Assembly (NCBI GenBank): GCA_031271045.1
Contig: JAISWO010000029.1
Location: 49,034-113,033 of the forward strand
From: Tannerellaceae bacterium
GTDB taxonomy: Bacteria > Bacteroidota > Bacteroidia > Bacteroidales > Tannerellaceae
Direction of reading: 5' to 3'
Length of the DNA: 64,000 nt
Shown here: positions 25,492 through 33,613 of the stretch, piece after piece
Numbering within the stretch: the stretch's first letter is position 1
Layout of the letters: each line of letters starts with the position of its first letter
Position numbers and translations under genes: made by a program
The notes under the pieces: generated by a model
The model's database searches: none
Seen by the model: only the letters and a program-made list of their open reading frames with translations
Told to the model about the DNA's origin: nothing

Positions 25492-27741
25492 ATGAAGAAA
25501 TGGAGCATTTGTAGTTTAGCTTTATTGATGACAGCCTGTGCTTCGGACGAATTGCCGGTACCTGATCCGGTTCAGCTTCAATCGTCTGACGTGTTGACCA
25601 TCCGGATTTCGTTTCCTGAAGCAAAGGTTGCCACAAAAGCGATAAGTTCTGCCGACGAGAACAGGATAGACAGTTTGCGCATTTTTATTTTTACTGATGC
25701 AGGATCACCTGGAGTAGACCCTGCCGATGTGTTAGCCGATGTAATAGCTGTACACAGAGATAGCATCAAGAAAGACGTACCACCCTTGAGAGCTATGGTC
25801 GCTGTGAAAACTCTTCCCAAACAACGTTTCGTATTGGTGGCCAATATGCCCACAAACCTTGTTAACGCCTTAAACCTGCAATTGGGAGTCACAACAGAAA
25901 CACAACTTATCGAACAACTGAAGTTCTCTGCCTCCGACTGGCAGCCTGCAGGGGGACTGACGTCGAGCAATTTCAAACCCTTTCCTATGTGGGGAAAAAC
26001 CGGTTTTTATACCACCCTACCCGATTTGCCCGGGCATATTGACGTGGAGATGACACGCACCCTGGCCAGAATCGAGGTCGGAGTGGATATCAATAATCCG
26101 GCGGCAGGCGATCCGGCTCTGGGGTTTGGACATATATTTACGATAGACAGCGTATATGTATGCAATGTGAACGACTCGGCTTATATCGCTCCCAACGGAA
26201 CGATAAAAAGCAAAAAAGTAGATATCGGATACCGCTTCCCTGCGGACGATCTGATCCTGACTCGAAGCATCTATGTCCCCGAAACCGACTCCTTGATACT
26301 GGGCGCTTCCAATGATACCATTCACCGGCCGCCTTATGTGATACTCAAAGCGAGTTATTACAACGGGAACCCCTATTATTACCGTATCGACTTTTCACTC
26401 GGCGATAAGTATAGACCCTTGCTGCGCAATTATAGCTATACATTTAATATTACCGGCATACGTACCGTAGGATACGAGACGCTGGAAAAAGCCAAAAACG
26501 CCCCCATCCTTCCGCTTAACCCCAATCTGGTTCTCAGCGGAGAAGCAACGTCGATAACGCGTAACATCAACGACATTGTTTATCGCGACAACTATTGGCT
26601 GGGATGTGAAGCGACGGAAGTAAAGGCTGATTGGAACACTACGGACATCCCCGTGATGGTGAGTACTTCCTATCCGGGTGGTTGGAGTGCAGAGAAAGTC
26701 TCCGGATCCAGCGACTTTTCTGTTAATAAAGCAGGGGATGTTCTACATGTCGTGTGCGCCAATCGCAATACAACAGGACAGCCTCGTACAGCAAAGTTAA
26801 AACTCACGGCCGGGACGCTCACACAATATATAAATGTAACGCAAAGCCCCGGCTCGCACACCTATGTGATGCAGAGGGGGCTAGGAATCACGATCCCCTT
26901 GGCGTCGGCTAATATAGATGGGGTGAACCGGTCGGCTCAGATTGCGACTGTAAAATACGCCTATCGGGGATCGAATCCTTCCATCAATCCAAGTATAACG
27001 AGTTTCCCCGACGGCGTTATTACTATTCCTGGTAACAGTTGTAACCTTTTGGGAAATATCACTGTTTTCGCTTACAACAGCGCCAATCAGGCATTGTGGT
27101 CCTGGGTCATCTGGGTAGTGGATACCAACATTAAATTCGAAGATTCCGGTAATCAAAAATATTACAACGGATATACCTTCATGGATCGCAACCTGGGGCA
27201 TTTTGATTCTTATGGTTACGACAGTTGCTTATATTACCAATGGGGACGGAAAGCTCCGATAACTCCAATATATCCCAGCCCCGCTCCGTCCAATATGACT
27301 GCTGCGGAAGTGACGAAATACCCGGATTCATTCTTTACGGCTACCGCTGCGCAATCGTTCGACTGGATGACGGCAGGTCAGAACAACAACCTCTGGACAA
27401 CCATCGACGGCGAAAAAGGCATGTGGGATCCCTGTCCCTTCGGATGGCGCGTGCCTCCGGCCGAGAATAATGAAGCTTCGCCCTGGAATGGCTTTGTGAA
27501 CGGGACTTATATGGCGGTCGAGGCGCTTTCTTTCGGCGGATACAACGGGATCGACGGTAGCAAATCGACTTCTTTCCTGCGCCCCGTATGGGGAGCCTCC
27601 GCACGCGGCATCGACGCCTATGTCTATGATGCCGGCGCAGGCGTTCATCGACAGGCTCACCGTGCCGACGCCTATCCTATCCGGTGCATACGCGACGCCA
27701 AGCGGCAGGGCGCCACCCTGATCTGGAAGTTACCCTCGTAA
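25492..27741 (+). CDS. Fimbrial tip-like lipoprotein with FISUMP-like C-terminal domain (copy 2)
   Basis: 749 residues, lipobox 'LLMTACASDE'. Colinear with copy 1 at 19622: 'SSDVLTIRISFPEAK' against 'GSDVTIRITFPEAV', 'RFVLVANMPTNL' against 'RIVLLANLPAAL', 'MTRTLARIEVGVDI' against 'MIRSVAKIDVGVDI', and a FISUMP-like end with 'YYQWGRKAPITP' and 'WDPCPFGWRVPP'. N-terminal fimbrillin-like domain, central Ig/BACON-type domain ('GGWSAEKVSGSSDF'). Presumably an alternative surface tip adhesin. No shaft or anchor gene accompanies it, so it may use the fimbria of the first operon or act alone. Confidence 0.8.
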   Translation: MKKWSICSLALLMTACASDELPVPDPVQLQSSDVLTIRISFPEAKVATKAISSADENRIDSLRIFIFTDAGSPGVDPADVLADVIAVHRDSIKKDVPPLRAMVAVKTLPKQRFVLVANMPTNLVNALNLQLGVTTETQLIEQLKFSASDWQPAGGLTSSNFKPFPMWGKTGFYTTLPDLPGHIDVEMTRTLARIEVGVDINNPAAGDPALGFGHIFTIDSVYVCNVNDSAYIAPNGTIKSKKVDIGYRFPADDLILTRSIYVPETDSLILGASNDTIHRPPYVILKASYYNGNPYYYRIDFSLGDKYRPLLRNYSYTFNITGIRTVGYETLEKAKNAPILPLNPNLVLSGEATSITRNINDIVYRDNYWLGCEATEVKADWNTTDIPVMVSTSYPGGWSAEKVSGSSDFSVNKAGDVLHVVCANRNTTGQPRTAKLKLTAGTLTQYINVTQSPGSHTYVMQRGLGITIPLASANIDGVNRSAQIATVKYAYRGSNPSINPSITSFPDGVITIPGNSCNLLGNITVFAYNSANQALWSWVIWVVDTNIKFEDSGNQKYYNGYTFMDRNLGHFDSYGYDSCLYYQWGRKAPITPIYPSPAPSNMTAAEVTKYPDSFFTATAAQSFDWMTAGQNNNLWTTIDGEKGMWDPCPFGWRVPPAENNEASPWNGFVNGTYMAVEALSFGGYNGIDGSKSTSFLRPVWGASARGIDAYVYDAGAGVHRQAHRADAYPIRCIRDAKRQGATLIWKLPS

Positions 27742-27787
27742 CATAACATCAATTGTACGGTTCTAAACTAATTTAAATCAAAAGGAA

Positions 27788-30700
27788 ATGAGAAAATTGA
27801 TTCATCTAAAAAAGATATTATTATCATCGGTTCTATTTTTAAGCCTTTCGCCCTTCGCTTCCGGGCAAATGCTCCGAGATGCGCCGGGGTATCTCCGGAC
27901 AGAAGATATCACCGCTTGCTTTACTTATATGGGAGCCGTGAATTTTACCTCGGGCTACCGGTTCAGGACGCAGTATAGTTCAGCTACAAGTAACAGAATG
28001 CAGGGGTTCTCTATCCCTTTAGTGGCTGATCTGGATCATGACGGATACCCGGAAGTCATTGGCTTAGGCGTTCCTGATAATCATACAACTAATTTACATG
28101 GGGACTACACTGGTATCCAGATCTATAATGGACGGACGGGGGCCTTGTATAGCAAACTCACCTGGCCAGATCCTGCAACTGGTACCTATACACATTACGG
28201 TTATCACGGTTCGCCGGCTCCTATGACGCTTGTCGATTCCGACAGAGATGGGATAGTGGAACTAATTATGGCCTTCCCTAATGGTGGGGGGAACAGTGAT
28301 TATCATTGTACTTTAATGTCATATCTGTTGGTGCCACAAAAAACGAACGGAGTGACAACCAGCTACACCATGACACGGAATCTCAACTGGCCGTCTACTC
28401 CCCCCAAATACAATCTGGGAGGAAATAATAACTCATCGCAAATTGAGTATGAAAAGCCGCTGCCCACAGTGGTCGATCTGGACGGGGACGGAACTCCTGA
28501 AGTAGTTGTATACAACAAAGTATATAATGCTAAAACAGGTGCACCTTTAATGGTATTTGAATACCTGAATGGTCCGGATGCAGCGCATCCAACAGCTCAT
28601 GTGGGCTATGATCACGAAGCTACTCTTTATGACGACTATCTTGGGTTTAACTACGTCTATGATATTGACTTGGATGGCATTTATGATGTGGTAGCCGGAG
28701 GAAAGGTGTATAGAATAACGAAGCCCTCCGGGTTTAATTACACCACCATTACCGCGTCAGGTGTTGGGGATGGACGTACGGGGGTAGCGGATATTAATGG
28801 AGACGGTCTGCCGGATGTAGTAACAGTCTCAAGAGTGAGTGGAAGTCAGGTTAAAACTACGGTATGGAATCCGGGGTTTTTTCGGATGACAGAATATGGG
28901 CCTTCCGGCGTACCGATATTAGACGGATCGGGAAACTTCATACGCAATGCGACTCCTTATCCTTATATCATGGCAAATGTGACGTTTCCATTGACCCATG
29001 GTAATGTTACCGGATCTAATTCGTACGTATTTATAGGGGATATTGATGGCCGGCCGCAGACAGGGGGTGACGGGAAGATCCATCGTTTGCCTGAAATAGC
29101 CATATTAGCAGGAAAATATACTTACGGAGGCTTGGTACGGCATCCCAATATTGCAAATATAAGTACCGCAGATGGGGGTATCTCAAGCGCCACCTCCGGT
29201 ACAACAAACGGTGAAGGAGCCCTCGTGGCACTTACATGGGATGCCGCCGCCGCTCATGCAACCGATAACAATGTGAACAACCGATTGAAATTGTCGTTTA
29301 TTTTAGAACATAATGACCGTTCTGATAATACCGGATTTACCATGTTTGACTTTGACAACGATGGGAAACAGGAAATATGCTACCGGGATATGGAAACGTT
29401 GCGGGTTATCAAAGCAAAGCAGCCCTATGTTCCGATAAGCTATACCCATGGGGCTAATCCCGATGTTATTTTGTTTAAGGAAGATGTAAGATCGTATACC
29501 GGTTTTGAATATCCTGTTATAGCTGATATAGACAATGATGCGTCTGCTGAAATAGTAGTGATGGGACAAGATCAGGGCGGCGAAACTCAGACCCGCGGAT
29601 ATATTTATGCGGTAGGCGCTACCGGCGATAAATTCGCCCCGGCGTTACCGATATGGAACCAATATATGTACGATCCGTTTAAGATAAAGGCAGACAGCGT
29701 GACGACTCCTATCGGGCCGGCGGTCAACCGGCTGGATCCTGTATTTACTCTCCGCCGCGAGATAAAAGACGAACAAAACCAGGTGATAGACATTGTGGAC
29801 AGTTTTCAGCTCTTCAATGGCACATTGCAGCAAGTCCCTTATTTCACGGCCCAAACGCCCAGCTCGCCGGAACAGAAACTAAAGTTCGAGCCGATCGTTT
29901 ACAAAACAGCGGCCTTTGTGCTGGATACCAAAGAGACGAATATGAGCCTCAGACCTAAGATTGTGACGGTAGGAGCAAATAACTATGCGGAAATCTCCAT
30001 CGGTAACTGGGACATTGCCAAGACAGATGTCCCCGCCACTACACCTATCGCCGTGTACAGGAACAACGTGATTTCGCAAACCACATTTGTAAACAAGTAT
30101 TCCTTGAACAGCGCAAGCCTGCTGCATGAGACTTCGCCCGGAAGCGGAACCTTTGCCGCTCCTACAACTTCCTTTACCGGCCTTGCGCCCGGCGATACGG
30201 TCCGGATCCGGATACCTGTACCGGATGCAAACGACGTCTATTGGGTGAGGCTGGCCGACGATAGCGGAGGGGATCCCTGGGTGTGGCGCTTCGGCCTGGA
30301 CGCCGACCCGCTGGGAACGGAATCGAATCCCGTACTCGGCATAGGCGTAGGCCGCCGTCAGTACCGCGATTGCGACTGGAAAGACCAGAGTACGCGCGTG
30401 TCGAAATACCAGTCGTTCGACGATGCCGCTACCGTACAGGAGTTTCATTCGATAAAGATCTCTATCCTGGACAACGACTATCTCCCCGATGTCGCCCCCA
30501 ATGATTTCTATGACGGATTAGTCATTACGGACGACAGTATTTCCCTGCAACCGCAAGCAGGTTATCTGACCTATTCGGGGACGGGGCACAATGCGGCGAT
30601 AACCTATCACCACGATGCCCGCAATGTGTTGACCACCGGCATCGACTCGTTCGAATATACGTTCACCTTCCGGAATCCGGAATACAATCCTGTCCAGAAT

Positions 30701-32737
30701 ACGACGACGTCGGCGAAGGTCTACATCTACGTGCTCGAAAGCGCGACAGGCGGATTCTCGGCCTGCAACAACAGCACGACGACCGTCACACTGGCGCATA
30801 AGCCGCTGGGCTCACCGGGCGTACAGTTCAGTTGGTTCGACGAAGACGGAGAGACGCCAATGGGAACGGGCCTTTCGCGAACCATCCAGATGGGAGAGGC
30901 CGACTCTGTGTATATGATCCACCCAATTGTGAAAACAGGGCCTTACACTTCGGTGGACTTCCCCAACGGCAAACTGACCGTAACCTTAGTCAATCCCCTC
31001 GAGACGGCGACGATGCGGTGGACCGGACTGGTCGACCGCAACTGGAAGAATCCGGGTAACTGGGTCGAGGTCAAGGCCTCCTATGAATCGCCGGCCAGAT
31101 TTGCGCCTACGATCTGCGTCGACGTGATCATTCCCTCCGGGGCGACGAATTATCCGGAACTCTCCGACACGGTACAGTGCAAGGCCATCGTCATGCAAGA
31201 CCGGGCCATGCTCAAGAATCCGCACGTGCTTAAGTACAGCAAAGCCGCCGTCGAAATCAAGCTGACGACCGTCGAAAGGGACCGATTCATCATGTGGTCG
31301 GCGCCGCTGAAGAATATGTGGTCGGGCGACTACTTTGTGACCCGGCGAAGCGACGGCAAACCCAATTGGGGAGATACCTACATGATGTTCTTCCAGATGA
31401 AGAACCCCGATTATGCATCCGCGGTCGATTCGGTCTACACCATGACGGCGACTACCGGCCGGCCGAATACCACGCTGGGGCTGGGCAAATCGTTCAACTT
31501 CCGCCTGACGGCCACGGCGCTCAACCGGGATTCGATCTTCTCCTTCCCGCGAACCGAAACTCAATACATCGACGACAATAACACCAGTTACAATGTTGAC
31601 AGGGCAAACAGCAACCGCTTCGTCACCGACGGCGTCCAGGTTGCCGCCGATAAAACGTTTGAGTTCACCGTCCTCAATACGGCCGGAACGGGCGTCTACC
31701 CGCGCATCATACAAGTCGCCAATCCATACCTGGCCTGGCTCGACGTTAGCAAATTCCTTGCCGGCAACAGCACGGTGCTCGAGACCAACGGCTATGTTGC
31801 CTGGAACGGCGACATCAATTCCGACCTGGTGTCGTTCTATACCGGATCCCTGCAAAACCAGTTGCGATACTGGATACCGACCGACAAGCAGTCCATCACA
31901 GGCGTGCCGACCGGTATGATCCCGCCCCTGAAGTCCTTCTTTGTGATACGCAAAAGCGGAACACAGGCGCAAACGAATGTCTTGAAGATGTCGGCTGCCT
32001 GGACCACCACCTACGAGGGCGTGACGAATCCTTACAGCCTGAGGGCGGCAACGGAAGAGACGGCTATGCTGCGCATCAAGGCAACACAGGGAAGCAAGAA
32101 CAGCTCGGCAATCCTGCATTACAATCCCGAAGCGCATGCTTACTACGATGGCAAGGAAGATGTCACACGGCTTTTCTACGACGAAATACCCCTGGCTGTC
32201 TATTTCCTGACGCCCTGGAAAGATGCCCTGGCGATTTATTCCGATGCCGATTTCTCGACTCGTAATACAAACCTCGGACTGCGCGTGCGCGATGCGGGGG
32301 AAGTGACGCTGGAATTTTCGGGTATGGAGACTTTCGGGCACGATGTGTGGTTGGTCGACAAGGTGGCCGGTAAGGAAGTGAACCTGCAACAGGAGAACTC
32401 CTACGCCTTCACCGTCGTCAAGGCCGGCCGCGACGCTCTCGAACTGAACGATCGCTTCACTATCCGCTCACGATTCACCGGCAACGGACTGATCACCGGC
32501 AACGAACCCTCGCCCGCCGTCCTGCCTCAGTGGAACGTCTCCGCTCAGGATCGTTACATACGGATCCAATCCTCCTCGACAATCAGTCAATTGTTCATAT
32601 ACGATGTAATGGGCGCCCTGGTCTATCGTGCGAACGCCCCCTTCAATCATTTCCGCGTTCCTGTAAGCCAGGGCCTCTACATCGTCAAAGCGCTTCTCGA
32701 CAATGAATACAAAGTAGAGAAAGTGTTTGTGAAATAA
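27788..32737 (+). CDS. Giant T9SS surface protein with FG-GAP/VCBS-like repeats
   Basis: 1649 residues. Signal peptide ending 'FASGQ'. Residues about 75-610 hold repeated Asp-rich calcium-loop motifs of the FG-GAP/VCBS type ('DLDHDGYPEV', 'DSDRDGIVEL', 'DLDGDGTPEV', 'DINGDGLPDV', 'DFDNDGKQEI', 'DIDNDASAEI'), implying an integrin-like beta-propeller. The later half contains 'WTGLVDRNWKNPGNW' and a region like the 22094 protein ('MWSAPLKNMWSGDYF', 'WGDTYMMFFQMKNPDYASA'). The last ~80 residues are a T9SS type A sorting domain ('SQGLYIVKALLDNEYKVEKVFVK'). It is secreted and surface bound. The 5' third is visibly less GC-rich than the 3' part. Confidence 0.85.
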   Translation: MRKLIHLKKILLSSVLFLSLSPFASGQMLRDAPGYLRTEDITACFTYMGAVNFTSGYRFRTQYSSATSNRMQGFSIPLVADLDHDGYPEVIGLGVPDNHTTNLHGDYTGIQIYNGRTGALYSKLTWPDPATGTYTHYGYHGSPAPMTLVDSDRDGIVELIMAFPNGGGNSDYHCTLMSYLLVPQKTNGVTTSYTMTRNLNWPSTPPKYNLGGNNNSSQIEYEKPLPTVVDLDGDGTPEVVVYNKVYNAKTGAPLMVFEYLNGPDAAHPTAHVGYDHEATLYDDYLGFNYVYDIDLDGIYDVVAGGKVYRITKPSGFNYTTITASGVGDGRTGVADINGDGLPDVVTVSRVSGSQVKTTVWNPGFFRMTEYGPSGVPILDGSGNFIRNATPYPYIMANVTFPLTHGNVTGSNSYVFIGDIDGRPQTGGDGKIHRLPEIAILAGKYTYGGLVRHPNIANISTADGGISSATSGTTNGEGALVALTWDAAAAHATDNNVNNRLKLSFILEHNDRSDNTGFTMFDFDNDGKQEICYRDMETLRVIKAKQPYVPISYTHGANPDVILFKEDVRSYTGFEYPVIADIDNDASAEIVVMGQDQGGETQTRGYIYAVGATGDKFAPALPIWNQYMYDPFKIKADSVTTPIGPAVNRLDPVFTLRREIKDEQNQVIDIVDSFQLFNGTLQQVPYFTAQTPSSPEQKLKFEPIVYKTAAFVLDTKETNMSLRPKIVTVGANNYAEISIGNWDIAKTDVPATTPIAVYRNNVISQTTFVNKYSLNSASLLHETSPGSGTFAAPTTSFTGLAPGDTVRIRIPVPDANDVYWVRLADDSGGDPWVWRFGLDADPLGTESNPVLGIGVGRRQYRDCDWKDQSTRVSKYQSFDDAATVQEFHSIKISILDNDYLPDVAPNDFYDGLVITDDSISLQPQAGYLTYSGTGHNAAITYHHDARNVLTTGIDSFEYTFTFRNPEYNPVQNTTTSAKVYIYVLESATGGFSACNNSTTTVTLAHKPLGSPGVQFSWFDEDGETPMGTGLSRTIQMGEADSVYMIHPIVKTGPYTSVDFPNGKLTVTLVNPLETATMRWTGLVDRNWKNPGNWVEVKASYESPARFAPTICVDVIIPSGATNYPELSDTVQCKAIVMQDRAMLKNPHVLKYSKAAVEIKLTTVERDRFIMWSAPLKNMWSGDYFVTRRSDGKPNWGDTYMMFFQMKNPDYASAVDSVYTMTATTGRPNTTLGLGKSFNFRLTATALNRDSIFSFPRTETQYIDDNNTSYNVDRANSNRFVTDGVQVAADKTFEFTVLNTAGTGVYPRIIQVANPYLAWLDVSKFLAGNSTVLETNGYVAWNGDINSDLVSFYTGSLQNQLRYWIPTDKQSITGVPTGMIPPLKSFFVIRKSGTQAQTNVLKMSAAWTTTYEGVTNPYSLRAATEETAMLRIKATQGSKNSSAILHYNPEAHAYYDGKEDVTRLFYDEIPLAVYFLTPWKDALAIYSDADFSTRNTNLGLRVRDAGEVTLEFSGMETFGHDVWLVDKVAGKEVNLQQENSYAFTVVKAGRDALELNDRFTIRSRFTGNGLITGNEPSPAVLPQWNVSAQDRYIRIQSSSTISQLFIYDVMGALVYRANAPFNHFRVPVSQGLYIVKALLDNEYKVEKVFVK

Positions 32738-33037
32738 GAAAGAAAGAAATTTCCCCGACAGGGAGACCCCATGCTCCGAAATGACGAGTAACAAGTACCG
32801 GAATTTATGTAGTTAATAATGTTCGCCGGCCAACTTGTACTCGTCATTTGTCGTTTTCCCGCCTCCCCTTCCCCTACCCTTCCCCGGCCTCTCTCCCCTC
32901 CGTTTCCCGTTTGTTCGTTACAAAGCCGTCGCCACCCCCACCCATTTCTTCGCAAAAATCTTCCCTGCCACCTTTGGAAAAGCTTATTTTGTCACAGCAC
33001 ATTTCAACGGATTTAAACCATGACCATTGTTTCTTTA
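32738..33037. other. Gene-free stretch with a lone copy of the array-junction repeat
   Basis: Short ORFs here are chance frames through a C/T-rich segment. The only structure seen is the repeat copy at 32972-33008. No clear terminator for the preceding gene was found. Confidence 0.6.
32972..33008 (+). repeat. Isolated copy of the 42-bp array junction sequence
   Basis: Begins 'ctttggaaaagctta', continues 'ttttgtcacagcaca' and ends 'tttcaac'. This is the same order as the junction between arrays A and B at 36909-36947, differing by a few substitutions and a 2-nt gap. Same orientation, so the two copies form direct repeats around the 33-36.9 kb island. Confidence 0.75.
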
Positions 33038-33607
33038 TCAGTCGTTGAATTTTTGTCCCTTTATCTCTTTAATAAAGTCAATGAGCACAATATTCTTAGC
33101 CTTATAGTCAATAAGTAGTTTCCTAATTCTATCAACTTTCCCCTTGAAAGTTTTATCTTGACTCTCTTTTATATAAGAACCGTCCATAGGGAAAAACAAA
33201 TTTTTAGCAAGTTCTATTATCTCCAGATCATTTGCGCCAGCTGTAACTGTAACATAATCAATATAATTGTTAATTGCTTGTTTATAATCTTTTATTCTTG
33301 TCTTTCTTGATAGATGATTGATTATTCTTTGTTGAAGATAAAAAGCCATTATGCCAAAAACAAATCCAAGTAATGCGCCTAAAATAACTCCTGCATATTT
33401 TTCGTTCCATGTTTCTTTCTTTTCAGACATTGTGTCTTCAACTTTCAAGATGACATATTTATCTTTTATCAAACATCCATTCTCTACAAGGGTATCCATA
33501 TTACAGGCGTTATTGTTAAATGTAGCATTAACTATTACACTGTCATTTGAAGTGGCATTACACTCAAAAAGACAAAGACAGGTGACAAATAATACCCTGA
33601 GTATCAT
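33038..33607 (-). CDS. Single-pass membrane protein, partner of the P-loop ATPase
   Basis: 189 residues, not recognised. The N-terminus reads as a signal peptide ('MILRVLFVTCLCLFECNA'), followed by a short extracytoplasmic stretch with two Cys (about 35 and 45). Then a membrane helix (about 72-92, 'AGVILGALLGFVFGIMAFYL') and a ~95-residue basic, helical cytoplasmic tail. An internal Met at about 60 ('MSEKKETWNEKYAG') is an alternative start that would give a simple N-terminal anchor. The gene begins 6 bp after the ATPase stop, so the two form an operon. The AT-rich codon use differs from the surrounding core genes. A membrane-effector role is an inference only. Confidence 0.65.
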   Translation of the reverse strand: MILRVLFVTCLCLFECNATSNDSVIVNATFNNNACNMDTLVENGCLIKDKYVILKVEDTMSEKKETWNEKYAGVILGALLGFVFGIMAFYLQQRIINHLSRKTRIKDYKQAINNYIDYVTVTAGANDLEIIELAKNLFFPMDGSYIKESQDKTFKGKVDRIRKLLIDYKAKNIVLIDFIKEIKGQKFND

Positions 33608-33613
33608 AAACTA

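Noticed and set aside
30986-32389. 467-codon minus-strand ORF
   Set aside because: Antisense shadow of the GC-rich 3' half of the giant T9SS gene; Arg/His-rich composition typical of such shadows.
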